Shown in pieces: positions 43,795 to 54,394 of a stretch of DNA of 64,000 nucleotides; position 1 is the stretch's first letter; every line of letters starts with the position of its first letter. Origin of the DNA: Lithodes maja (lineage: Eukaryota; Arthropoda; Malacostraca; Decapoda; Lithodidae). A program made the translations under genes and the position numbers. The stretch is taken from assembly GCA_037953745.1 (NCBI GenBank), contig JBAKBP010013037.1, positions 1 through 64,000 of the forward strand, in the 5' to 3' direction. A model generated the notes under the pieces. That model did not search any database. It saw only the letters and a program-made list of their open reading frames with translations, and had not been told where the DNA came from.

Positions 43795-44317
43795 CTACAG
43801 TGGTGGACCAAAACAGTAGGGACACAACCTCTTAGCACAACATAACTATTTTGTTTACATTATTGCTTATATATTATAGATTTTATTCAGGTGTTATTAT
43901 TTACATAGTATATGTTTTTATATTGGAACGAAGATAGGGAACATAATTTTCATTAAAGGATCATTAATTTTCCTAATTGTGTTCTCCATTTGAGAAAAAC
44001 CTATAACAATTATAATTAGACCGTTTCTCCTTAATTTTTGTAGACCTAAAGTAACCCAATAAAAATATATATACTGCCACAGATTGAAGCCACTAACTAC
44101 CTCTGCGTTCAGCTGCTTGTCTCTGGTCTTGGCTGCAGCTCGGGGCCGTGCCTGACACGCTTGCTCCTCTTTACGTTCATGATGGCAGCATATTGTCAGG
44201 AAAATAGTGTACTATTCAGCTACCTCTCGGTGTATTCTATAGTGTTTCCAAACTTCTTGTGCAATGCTACAGAGAAAGAATTTTCAGAATGGGCAAAATA
44301 GAAGCCCACATCGTGAT
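43795..44317. other. AT-rich spacer
   Basis: About 520 bp with no recognisable feature. Confidence 0.4.
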
Positions 44318-44692
44318 AAACCCTTTCATAATCCGATACGCTTTTCTTGTCTGTTTTCTGGTTATTATTATGCGATTTTATTTAGATTAGGATGGGTATG
44401 TGGAACATAGAAAGTTAATTGAAATAGTGTTTATCCTTATAATTCCCACAGATCCTTCATAAACTATAAAATCGTCTAATGATAGCCATAATACACTGCT
44501 AAAATGCGTCTAAATCATTATATTCTAGGTACCATATTCTTTAGTTTATAATCTACCTATGCGACTCAAATGGGTATATACGATTTAAATAAACTCTCTT
44601 AGTAACACCGGTTCTTCTTAAAGTGCATAACATCATCTAATTTTAGCCAGAATCAAAGGTAAACAAAGGCTTCATGGTGGTGAAGGGGTTAA
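44318..44692. mobile_element. Family C element C7, diverged
   Basis: It contains aaccctttcataatccgata, aaaatcgtctaatgatagcca and a right end ggggTTAA, matching the arms of family C elements at 61.5-62.1 kb. The left boundary is approximate. Confidence 0.55.
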
Positions 44693-44896
44693 GTATCAAC
44701 GGTGGTAATATAAGTTGTGTTGGTCACCAATTGCAGAGTTGTGTGTGCAGTTTTTATTTCGTGCAAACCTTTACTTCTACTATAATATTATTTTTGTATA
44801 CGGTGCCCCCGCTCCCCCCAGCTCCCTCCCTTAAATATTCCATTGGTTAGAAGAGTAAGGAAAGGGTTAGGGAATAAACATCTAGACTTTGGCATC
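44693..44896. other. Spacer
   Basis: About 200 bp between elements C7 and A2. It includes a C-rich run near 44805-44826. No gene. Confidence 0.4.
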
Positions 44897-45265
44897 ATAA
44901 GGGGGGGTGACATGCTTTTTTTCTCTTCTCTTCTCTTCTCTCTTTCTCTGGTTTGGATCTATTCGGCCCCATTCAGCCTACTGTTTTAAGATGTTTATCC
45001 CCACCCAGGTGTCAATTTCTTCCTGGCGAGCGATAGCGAGCCAACATTGTAAGGAAAACTCCAGCTTCGCCGGAGAAATTTTTCTATTGACAAATTTACA
45101 AATTTAGCCTACTGTCATTTTTGTTCTTTAAATATGCTGGCGAGCGATAATAGACACCTGGATGGGGATAAACGTCTTAAAACAGTAGGCTGAATGGGAC
45201 CGAATGGATACAACCCAGAGAGAGAGGGAGTAAGAGAGAAAAATAAAAATGAGGTGGGCCCCCTA
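44897..45265. mobile_element. Family A inverted-repeat element, copy A2
   Basis: The halves are inverted: ttcggccccattcagcctac, cctggcgagcgatagcgagc, ccagcttcgccgg on the left; a partly deleted right half with tggcgagcgataatagacac and aggctgaatgggaccgaatg. The ends are ataaggggggg and gggccccctaaa, with TTAA eroded at both ends. Confidence 0.8.
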
Positions 45266-45678
45266 AAGAAGGGTCTTTTGTATCGAGGAGTGTGTAAAGA
45301 CGATATATCTTCCTTGAGTGTTAGTACTGTCAATCACGCAAACCTCTTGAAAGCAAAAAGCTACGGCAAAACAGTACCATGGCCCAAGATTTTATATTTA
45401 TATGTGTTTGAGGGAGACAAAAGGCATAGCCGCTCGTATCATGTGTGTCCCACAAATTTGAAAGTGACATAACCAAATTAAGAACGGTCAGTGGTTATCT
45501 TACTTACTTTGTTGTTATTATTATTTGTTTATTATATATTTGTGTCTATTGGAAAGCAGAGTGGTGTGCTTGTTTTGTGTAGGGAAATGGATAGGAGGAG
45601 TAGGTGTTTGTGAGAGCTAGCTGGATTACTCTGTGTAGGTGAGACACAAACAGAACCAGTTGTAGGGAGGCCAGACAA
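45266..45678. other. Spacer with a short dispersed repeat
   Basis: Bases 45310-45360 (agtactgtcaatcacgc, cctcttgaaagc) recur at 50945-50988. The rest is unassigned. Confidence 0.5.
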
Positions 45679-48128
45679 ATGAAACAGGGGTTCCAGCCCC
45701 TCCTTAGCACATGCCTATGAGGCCCTCCCTGGGTAATGAAACAGGGGTTCCACCCTCCTTATCACATGCCTATGAGGCCTTCCCTGGGTAATGAAACAGG
45801 GGTTCCAGCCCCTTCTTATCACATGCCTATGAGGCCTTCCCTGGGTAATGAAACAGGGGTTCCAGCCCCTCCTTATCACATGCCTATGAGGCCTTCCCTG
45901 GGTTATGAAACAGGGTTCCAGCCCCTCCTTATCACATGCCTATGAGGCCTTCCCTGGGTAATGAAACAGGGGTTCCAGCCCCTCCTTATCACATGCCTAT
46001 GAGGCCTTCCCTGGGTAATGAAACAGGGATCCCAGCCCATCCTTATCACATGCCTATGAGGCCTTTCCTGGGTAATGAAACAGGGGTTCCAGCCCTCCTT
46101 ATCACATTCCTATGAGGCCTTCCCTGGGTAATGAAACAGGGGTTCCAGCCCCTCCTTATCACATGCCTATGAGGCCTTCCCTGGGTAATGAAACAGGGGT
46201 TCCAGCCCCTCCTTATCACATGCCTATGAGGCCTTCCCTGGGTAATGAAACAAGGGTTCCAGCCCCTCCTTATCACATGCCTATAAGGCCTTCCCTGGGT
46301 AATGAAACAGGGGTTCCAGCCCCTCCTTATCACATGCCTATGAGGCCTTCCCTGGGTAATGAAACAGGGGTTCCAGCCCCTCCTTATCACATGCCTATGA
46401 GGCCTTCCCTGGGTAATGAAACAGGGATCCCAGCCCATCCTTATCACATGCCTATGAGGCCTTCCTGGGTAATGAAACAGGGGTTCCAGCCCCTCCTTAT
46501 CACATGCCTATGAGGCCTTCCCTGGGTAATGAAACAGGGGTTCCAGCCCCTCCTTATTACATGCCTATGAGGCCTTCCCTGGGTAATGAAACAGGGGTTC
46601 CAGCCCCTTCTTATCACATGCCTATGAGGCCTTCCCTGGGTAATGAAACAGGGGTTCCAGCCCCTCCTTATCACATGCCTATGAGGCCTTCCCTGGGTTA
46701 TGAAACAGGGGTTCCAGCCCCTCCTTATCACATGCCTATGAGGCCTTCCCTGGGTAATGAAACAGGGGTTCCAGCCCCTCCTTATCACATGCCTATGAGG
46801 CCTTCCCTGGGTAATGAAACAGGGGTTCCAGCCCCTCCTTATCACATGCCTATGAGGCCTTCCCTGGGTAATGAAACAGGGGTTCCAGCCACTCCTTATC
46901 ACATGCCTATGAGGCCTTCCCTGGGTAATGAAACAAGGGTTCCAGCCCCTCCTTATCACATGCCTATAAGGCCTTCCCTGGGTAATGAAACAGGGGTTCC
47001 AGCCCCTCCTTATCACATGCCTATGAGGCCTTCCCTGGGTAATGAAACAGGGGTTCCAGCCCCTCCTTATCACATGCCTATGAGGCCTTCCCTGGGTAAT
47101 GAAACAGGGATCCCAGCCCATCCTTATCACATGCCTATGAGGCCTTCCCTGGGTAATGAAACAGGGGTTCCAGCCCCTCCTTATCACATGCCTATGAGGC
47201 CTTCCCTGGGTAATGAAACAGGGGTTCCAGCCCCTCCTTATCACATGCCTATGAGGCCTTCCCTGGGAAATGAAACAGGGGTTCCAGCCCCTCCTTATCA
47301 CATGCCTATGAGGCCTTCCCTGGGTAATGAAACAAGGGTTCCAGCCCCTCCTTATCACATGCCTATGAGGCCTTCCCTGGGTAATGAAACAGGGGTTCCA
47401 GCCCCTCCTTATCACATGCCTATGAGGCCTTCCCTGGGTAATGAAACAGGGGTTCCAGCCCCTCCTTATCACATGCCTATGAGGCCTTCCCTGGGTAATG
47501 AAACAGGGGTTCCAGCCCCTCCTTATCGCATGCCTATGAGGCCTTCCCTGGGTAATGAAACAGGGGTTCCAGCCCCTCCTTATCACATGCCTACGAGGCC
47601 TTCCCTGGGTAAGGAAACAGGGGTTCCAGCCCCTCCTTAGCACATGCCTATTAGGCCCTCCCTGGGTAATGAAACAGGGGTTCCAGCCCCTCCTTATCAC
47701 ATGCCTATGAGGCCTTCCCTGGGTAATGAAACAGTGGTTCCAGCTCCTCCGTATCACATGCCTATGAGGCCTTCCCTGGGTAATGAAACAGGGATTCCAG
47801 CCCCTCCTTATCACATGCCTATGAGGCCTTCCCTGGGTAATGAAACAGGGGTTCCAGCCCCTCCTTAGCACATGCCTATGAGGCCCTCCCTGGGTAATGA
47901 AACAGGGGTTCCAGCCCCTCTTTATCACATGCCTATGAAGCCTTCCCTGGGTAATGAAACAGTGGTTAAAGCCCCTCCGTATCACATGCCTATGAGGCCT
48001 TCCCTGGGTAATGAAACAGGGGTTCCAGCCCCTCCTTATCACATGCCTATGAGGCCTTCCCTGGGTAATGAAGCAGTGGTTCCAGCCCCTCCTTATCACA
48101 TGCCTATGAGGCCTTCCCTGGGTAATGC
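45679..48128. repeat. Satellite, 57-bp unit, about 43 copies with higher-order structure
   Basis: The unit contains atgcctatgaggccttccct, gggtaatgaaacaggggttc and cagcccctccttatcac. It is open on both strands for hundreds of codons because 57 is a multiple of 3. Marked variants (caagggttcc with ctataagg; gggatcccagcccatcc) recur 683 bp apart, that is 12 units minus a one-base deletion near 46465, which shows a 12-unit higher-order repeat. Confidence 0.96.
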
Positions 48129-48243
48129 CCTGCTCGATTGGTATTTACAATTTCGGCAATAAGCATAAACCCTCTAATAGTTAAACGAACCTCCGAACTG
48201 TAAATATTAGATAACAAATTAACGAGGGGATGGCTTCGAACAT

Positions 48244-48613
48244 TTAAGGGAAGATGGGTCGATTTTCTGATCCCCTTTCTCCCTTGTGTTAAGCCCCATT
48301 TGTTTTCAGATTATATGACGTTCGGCCCATTAGTTTGGCGATTATAACAACTTTCGTCCCATTTCGTTGTCAATTTAAAACCTTTCGTGCCATTTAGGTG
48401 TCGATTTTTTCCTGGCGAGCGAAAGCGAACCTGGAATTTTAAGAGGAATTGGCCTTCTGCCGGAACTTTTTTCTACTGAAAAAATGTACAAATTTATCTT
48501 GAAGAGGGTCTAGGGGGTGTTTTTCTAAGCTTGATGGAGGTCTAGCGAGAAAACTAACAAATACAAGAATAAATGAATAAATAGACCAATAGAAATGGCC
48601 GATCGCCCCTTAA
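48244..48613. mobile_element. Family B TTAA element, copy B3 (opposite orientation)
   Basis: It runs from TTAAGGGAAGAT to CGCCCCTTAA, with gtgtcgattttttcctggcg, agcgaaagcgaacc, ggccttctgccgg and cttgatggaggtctag in the order opposite to B1. An A-run and (aac)n microsatellite follow at 48616-48668. Confidence 0.85.
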
Positions 48614-48615
48614 AG

Positions 48616-48617
48616 AG

Positions 48618-48649
<32 letters not shown>

Positions 48650-48668
48650 AACAACAACAACAACAACA
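48616..48668. repeat. Poly-A followed by (AAC)n microsatellite
   Basis: About 32 A residues, then (caa)n, directly next to the end of B3. It could be the tail of a retroposed sequence, but no body is recognised upstream. Confidence 0.85.
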
Positions 48669-49249
48669 GCTATTTGTAATTGACAAAACCAATAGCTGTC
48701 CCATGTTGTTTTGAAAGGTGACTACTACTATACCCTGTTCCAAGAAAGTAGGCCAAAACTCTCCAACATTAACCTTTATAACACACCAACGGCTTTAGTA
48801 ATCCAGGTAACATTATTACCATTTGGGAAGGGTCAGCCAGGGAATAGGCGTGGAGATTCACTGCCCGTTTGCCCTAGCCCTTTTTAAGTTACAGAGGTTA
48901 GAGTTCACAATTTCTGGATTACCTGCTTGGAATAGGGAATAGTTCGGCTTTAACAATTATGTAGGTAATCAAGGTAAAATTAGAATCTATCTATTATTGT
49001 CTTGATAGCCTAATGTTTAGTGTGCGGAATTTCGGTGTGAGTGTCCTAGGTTCGAGTCCTTCGAGTACCACATGTATTCATTACTTTCATTGATTTCATT
49101 AGTTAGGTTTATCTGAAAATTAATTGGTGGGTTGGTGAAAACAAATATGAATTATTATATAAGACAACAAATTAATGTATACCATTGTTTTTTTTTTTTT
49201 GTTTTTTGTTTTGTTTTTTTTCTATATTCCAACTTACTTCCTCTGGGGC
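48669..49249. other. Spacer with a dispersed repeat and a tRNA-like patch
   Basis: Bases 48797-48957 (accatttgggaagggtca..., cctagcccttttt...) are similar to 54792-54947. Bases 49003-49065 contain tagcctaatgtttagtg and ggttcgagtcc, resembling Pol III A and B boxes of a degraded tRNA-derived SINE. Confidence in the latter is low. Confidence 0.45.
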
Positions 49250-49503
49250 ATAGGCTGAGAGCCTTAACATTCACCGCTTTACAATGAACAGTGAAGTCCG
49301 TGAGGTCTTGTTCCAGTCTAGGGAGTGAGACATGTGAAGCACGTAGAGTACAACGAGCACCTGCCATCTTGCCTTCACATGAGGCACGGTGCTCACTCAT
49401 GGCCCGAAACGACCCCATCTCTGAAGCCACCTCGTTCCCGTGCTTCACTGTCTCACCCTCTACACTCGGACTCTCACACTTACACACACACAACGCCACC
49501 TGT
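49250..49503 (-). other. Possible exon-like open segment (weak)
   Basis: On the - strand an open stretch lies between a plausible acceptor (ttatctgctcaacag, near 49503) and a plausible donor (gaggaa|gtaagt, near 49250). It encodes about 84 residues including ASEMGSFRAMSEHRASCEG and ARCTLRASHVSLPRL. It is GC-richer than its surroundings and matches no repeat elsewhere in the window. I do not recognise the protein. This is a hypothesis only. Confidence 0.2.
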
Positions 49504-49574
49504 TGAGCAGATAACTCACCAGGTACCATTGAATATACCATAAAGTGTGCAGTGTGTATCATAACAGTTATTTA

Positions 49575-49752
49575 CTTCTACTGTACCGGCGACGTCTTTT
49601 TCGTTTTATTCTAGCTGTATTTAGACGATTTTGTGCAGTGTCAGAAGGATCTGTGGTAGTAAAAAGGGTTAGGTGAGATAGTTCGAAGCCTGTTAATTTC
49701 TGGTGACCTTATTTAGATTGAATAAAATCGTCTAATGGCAGCCAGGGTAAGC
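49575..49752. mobile_element. Family C element, copy C1 (partial)
   Basis: It contains tgtaccggcgacgtc, ctagctgtatttagacgatt, gtgagatagttcgaagcctg and aaaatcgtctaatggcagcc, all shared with C3-C5. The left end lacks a clear TTAA, and B4 follows immediately at 49753. Confidence 0.65.
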
Positions 49753-50136
49753 TTAAGGGGATAGTGGCTGATTTTATTATTATTTTGTTATTTTTGTTTG
49801 TCTCTTTATTCAGTTATTCATGTAATTTTTAGTTTCCTCGCTAGACCTCCAGCAAGCTTAAGAAAACACCCCCTGGACCACCTTCAAGATAATTTAGTAC
49901 ATTTTACGATAGACAAATTTTCCGGCCAAAGGGCGGTTCCTCATAAAATTACAAGCTCACTGTCGCTCGCCAAAAATACACCTAAATGTCACAAACCGTC
50001 TTAAAATTAACAACGAAATGGGGCGAAAGGTGTTAACATCTTCAAACTAATGGGCCGATCGTCTTAAAATCTCAAAACTAATGGGGCTAAACACGAGGGA
50101 GAAAGTGGTCCATAAAACCGGCTCATCTCCCCTTAA
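49753..50136. mobile_element. Family B TTAA element, copy B4
   Basis: It runs from TTAAGGGGATAG to CATCTCCCCTTAA, with cgctagacctccagcaagct, actgtcgctcgcc and spaced aatggggcgaaagg / gggccgatcgtct words. Confidence 0.85.
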
Positions 50137-50161
50137 AAGGACGGCACTGGTACTGTAAGGG

Positions 50162-50497
50162 TTAAGGGGAGATCTTTAGTTTGGTCCCTAGATATCCATC
50201 AAGCTTAAGATTACACCCCCTTGAGCCCCTTTCAAGATAAATTTGTACATTTTTCGGTAGAAAAATGTCCCGGCTGAAAGCCGGTTCCTCTTAAATAACA
50301 GGCTCGCTATCGCTCGCCAGGATAAAATTGACACCTAAATGGCACGAAAGGTCTTAAAATTGACAGAAATGGGTCGAAAGTTCTTATAATCGTCAAAATA
50401 ATGGCGCGAACGTCTTAAAATTAGAAAATCAATGGGGCAAAACATGAGGGGAAAAGGAGTCAAGAAAAAAATCCCTCAAGTGGATATCTCCCCTTAA
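50162..50497. mobile_element. Family B TTAA element, copy B5
   Basis: It runs from TTAAGGGGAGATC to GATATCTCCCCTTAA, with ccggctgaaagccgg and ggctcgctatcgctcgccag. It lies 25 bp after B4, in the same orientation. Confidence 0.88.
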
Positions 50498-50560
50498 GGG
50501 GTATCATGGCCAGAGGGAGACGGGTTGGCCATGAGTGTACAAAAGACGTTAGTGCTGCCT

Positions 50561-50923
50561 TTAAGGGGAGATGGGGCGTTTTTCTGGTCCCCCTTCTTCC
50601 TCATGTTTAGCCTAATTAGTTTAAACATGTTTTGACCTTCGCCCCACTAGCTTGTCGATTTTAAAAGCTTTCGTCCCATTTGTATATCAATTTAAAGACC
50701 TGTCGTGCCTTAGGTGTCGATTTTTTCCTGGCGAGCGACAGCGAGCCTGTAATTTTAAGAGTGACCGGCCTTCGGCCAGGACATTTTTTTTTTTACCGAA
50801 AAAATGCACAAATTATCTTGAAGGGGGGTCTAGGGGGTGTTTTATGGAGGTCTAACGAAGAAACTAAACAAATATATGAATATATAAATTTATATACTAA
50901 AACAATGGCCACTGTCCCCTTAA
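50561..50923. mobile_element. Family B TTAA element, copy B6 (opposite orientation)
   Basis: It runs from TTAAGGGGAGATGG to TGTCCCCTTAA, with cctggcgagcgacagcgagc, cggccttcggccagg and a right-hand ggtctagggggtg. Confidence 0.88.
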
Positions 50924-50993
50924 TCATTAATGCATACATGTGTGTAAGTACTGTAAATCACGCTAGCCTCTTGAAAGCTAAAGTGTGGGTGAA

Positions 50994-51806
50994 AATGTAT
51001 AGTGATGGAGGCGATAATGTATAGTGATGGAGGCGATAATGTATAGTGATGGAGGCGATAATGTATAGTGATGGAGGCGATAATGTATAGTGATGGAGGC
51101 GATAATGTATAGTGATGGAGGCGATAATGTATAGTGATGGAGGCGATAATGTATAGTGATGGAGGCGATAATGTATAGTGATGGAGGCGATAATGTATAG
51201 TGATGGAGGCGATAATGTATAGTGATGGAGGCGATAATGTATAGTGATGGAGGCGATAATGTATAGTGATGGAGGCGATAATGTATAGTGATGGAGGCGA
51301 TAATGTATAGTGATGGAGGCGATAATGTATAGTGATGGAGGCGATAATGTATAGTGATGGAGGCGATAATGTATAGTGATGGAGGCGATAATGTATAGTG
51401 ATGGAGGCGATAATGTATAGTGATGGAGGCGATAATGTATAGTGATGGAGGCGATAATGTATAGTGATGGAGGCGATAATGTATAGTGATGGAGGCGATA
51501 ATGTATAGTGATGGAGGCGATAATGTATAGTGATGGAGGCGATAATGTATAGTGATGGAGGCGATAATGTATAGTGATGGAGGCGATAATGTATAGTGAT
51601 GGAGGCGATAATGTATAGTGATGGAGGCGATAATGTATAGTGATGGAGGCGATAATGTATAGTGATGGAGGCGATAATGTATAGTGATGGAGGCGATAAT
51701 GTATAGTGATGGAGGCGATAATGTATAGTGATGGAGGCGATAATGTATAGTGATGGAGGCGATAATGTATAGTGATGGAGGCGATAATGTATAGTGATGG
51801 AGGCGA
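50994..51806. repeat. Minisatellite, 22-bp unit, about 37 copies
   Basis: The unit is gtgatggaggcgataatgta plus ta, with essentially no variation. The flanks form an imperfect 15-bp inverted repeat (aaagtgtgggtgaaa at 50980 and tttacacccaaactt at 51813). It lies between B6 and B7. Confidence 0.97.
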
Positions 51807-51863
51807 TATGATTTACACCCAAACTTTGACAATTATCCCTGCAATATAGAGCAGCTTGGCCAC

Positions 51864-52225
51864 TTAAGGGGATACTCACCGTTTGTTTGGTCTATTAATT
51901 AATTTATTCATATATTTGTTTAGTTTCCTCCCTAGACCTCCATCAAGCTTAGAAAAACACCCCTAGACCCCCCTTCAATATAAATATGTACATTTTTCGG
52001 TAGAAAAGTGTCCCGGCCTTCCCTCTTAAAGTGGCAGGCTCGCTATCGCTCGCCAGGATTTAATCGACACCTAAATGGCTTGAAAGGTCGTAAAATTGAC
52101 AACGAAATGGGGCGAAAGGTGTTAAATTCGCCAAACTAATGGGCCGAACGTCTTATAATCTCAAAACTAGTGGGGCTAAACAATAGGGAGAAGGGGGTCC
52201 AGAAAACCGGTCTGCCTCCCCTTAA
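51864..52225. mobile_element. Family B TTAA element, copy B7
   Basis: It runs from TTAAGGGGATAC to GCCTCCCCTTAA, with ctagacctccatcaagctta and ggctcgctatcgctcgccag. The usual hairpin ccggccgaaggccgg is partly deleted. Confidence 0.88.
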
Positions 52226-52424
52226 TGGCTATTTATGCCTGGGGTGAAGAAGATGATATATTGTACTTTCTTGTGGCTGTTCTTGTCCTTGGGGGCTGGG
52301 GATAATCAGAGGCAATTCGTTCGTTACTGTAGCTGGTTTTTAGTGTCCCTCAGAGACCCTATAGTAACCGGCCAACCTCCGCCACGTTGGTGCCACTGGA
52401 GAATAGTTGTTCCTCTCTATACTA
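52226..52424. other. Spacer
   Basis: About 200 bp between B7 and C2 with no recognised feature. Confidence 0.4.
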
Positions 52425-53058
52425 TTAACCGCTTCTGTACCGGTGATGTACTTTTCAGTATGTTTTGACTACTATTAGACGATTTGACTAAACTTAAGGA
52501 GGACGTCTACCCATTAAAAGGCTACAGACTATCTCAATTAATCCTTTTAGCTACCATTTATCCTTCCTAAGCTTTTAGCTACCATTTATCCTTCCTAAGC
52601 TTTTAGCTACCATTTATCCTTCCTAAGCTTTTAGCTACCATTTATCCTTCCTAAGCTTTTAGCTACCATTTATCCTTCCTAAGCTTTTAGCTACCATTTA
52701 TCCTTCCTAAGCTTTTAGCTACCATTTATCCTTTCTAAGCTTTTAGCTACCATTTATCCTTCCTAAGCTTTTAGCTACCATTTATCCTTCCTAAGCTTTT
52801 AACTACCATTTATCCTTCCTAAGCTTTTAACTACCATTTATCCTTCCTAAAGTTTTAGCTACCATTTATCCTTCCCAAGCTTTTAACTACCATTTATCCT
52901 TCCTAAGCTTTTAGCTACCATTTATCCTTCCCAAGCTTTTAGCTACCATTTATCCTTCCTAAGCTTTTAGCTACCATTTATCCTTCCTAAACTGCACAAA
53001 TCGTCTAAATATAGCAAGCAAAACACTGAAAAAACGTCGCCTTCAGAGAAGGGGTTAA
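52425..53058. mobile_element. Family C TTAA element C2, expanded by an internal tandem array
   Basis: It starts TTAACCGCTTCTGTACCGG and ends gaaggggTTAA. The arms ctactattagacgattt and aaatcgtctaaatatagc are inverted. The middle segment has been amplified into the 28-bp array at 52543-52988. The final TTAA is shared with B8. Confidence 0.82.
52543..52988. repeat. Minisatellite, 28-bp unit, about 16 copies
   Basis: The unit is ttttagctaccatttatcct plus tcctaagc. It corresponds to an internal single-copy stretch of family C (tttttactaccacagatcct plus tcttt at 61985 in C4). Confidence 0.95.
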
Positions 53059-53434
53059 GGGGGGAGGGTTTATATATTGGTCGATGTATTTATTTATATA
53101 CATATATTTGTTTTGTTAGTTTCCTCCCTAGACCTAGACCTCCATCAAGCTTAAAAACACATCCCCAAGATCCCCCTTCTAGATAAATGTGTACGGTTTT
53201 CGGTAGAACATTTTCTGGCCGAAGGCCGGTTCCTCCTAAATAATAGGCTAGCTATTGATCGCCAGGAAAATATCGACAACTAATTGGCACGAAATATCTT
53301 GATATTGATAAAGTAATGGGACGAAAGGTCATAAAATCGACAACTAAGAAGGCAAACTTCTTATAATCTCAAATATAATGGGGTTGAACGTGAAGGGGAA
53401 GGGGTTCCAGATAAAGCAATTACCTCCCCCTTAA
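53055..53434. mobile_element. Family B TTAA element, copy B8
   Basis: It runs from TTAAGGGGGGAGG to TACCTCCCCCTTAA, with ggccgaaggccggttcct and ctagctattgatcgccagg. Confidence 0.86.
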
Positions 53435-53559
53435 CCTAAAATTATAGCTCCACTGAACAGGGTTTTATACCAGGGATACTTCAAGAACACTTTCACAATA
53501 CCTGTATAATTATATGGTTGATAAAATTAATGTATACCGGTATAATGATCAAAGAGAAA

Positions 53560-53626
53560 TCATTATTTTATGTATACAGGTTATATTATTTTATGTATAC
53601 AGGTTATATTATTTTATGTATACAGG
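53560..53626. repeat. Minisatellite, 23-bp unit, left part (about 3 copies)
   Basis: The unit is ttatattattttatgtatac plus agg. The array is interrupted by retroposon R3 and resumes at 54056. Confidence 0.9.
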
Positions 53627-54041
53627 TTGTTGTTGTTGTTCCCCAGGCTGCCTGGCCGAACAGCCCCAAGGTCCCGAGCAAGGCCAAGGCCATAGAGCGC
53701 CCCCACAAAACCCTCCCTGCTTACCACTAACAAAACCCAGGTGACCGAAGCCACTCTAAGGCAGGGAGCTGAGGAGGGCGCGGAAACGCCCGAGAAACCA
53801 AAGCCCCACCCAAGGCCCTGTGCCCCTCAGCAATTATGAAGGGAAAGTTGAGGGGCAAGGGAAAAAATGTGACGCTTTGGCTCCCAATCTGCCAACTTTT
53901 AGGTTGGCAGTAGGGAGGTCGATCCACGGAAAAGACGCCGCCACTTTAGATCTAGAAGATATATAAGTAAAAGGAACAGTCAGAGTAAGCTATGGGTATG
54001 GCAGAGAACGCTCAACTCTCATTCTGATAGACCAGCCCATC
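53627..54041 (-). mobile_element. (AAC)n-tailed retroposon, copy R3
   Basis: It is the third copy of the 15699-16195 family, on the - strand, more 5'-truncated and more diverged, with small deletions. It sits inside the 23-bp array. A possible target duplication (tgtatacagg versus tgtataggcctacagg) is imperfect. Confidence 0.88.
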
Positions 54042-54055
54042 ACCAGTGTATAGGC

Positions 54056-54371
54056 CTACAGGTTATATTATTGTATGTATACATGTTATATTATTTTATG
54101 TATACAGGTTATATTATTTTATGTATACATGTTATATTATTTTATGTATACAGGTTATATTATTTTATGTATACACGTTATATTATTTTATGTATACATG
54201 TTATATTATTTTATGTATACACGTTATATTATTTTATGTATACACGTTATATTATTTTATGTATACAGGTTATATTATTTCATGTATACATGTTATATTA
54301 TTTTATGTATACACGTTATATTATTTTATGTATACATGTTATATTATTTTATGTATACAGGTTATATTATA
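54056..54371. repeat. Minisatellite, 23-bp unit, right part (about 13-14 copies)
   Basis: It is the same unit as 53560-53626, with variation of one position (acaggt, acatgt, acacgt). Because 23 is not a multiple of 3, all three + frames stay open by cycling, which produces spurious ORFs. Confidence 0.95.
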
Positions 54372-54394
54372 AGCAGTGCGTAGACCAAAACTCT

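Noticed and set aside
45736..48162. Open frames of 378 codons (+) and 551 codons (-) in the same array
   Set aside because: Both strands are open because the 57-bp unit lacks stops in those frames. There is no domain, and stops appear with single-base variants.
49003..49065. tRNA gene
   Set aside because: A and B box-like words exist, but no cloverleaf could be drawn. At best it is a SINE relic.
50920..51879. Two overlapping open frames of about 300 codons on the - strand
   Set aside because: They arise from a 22-bp unit read in three cycling frames. This is pure minisatellite.
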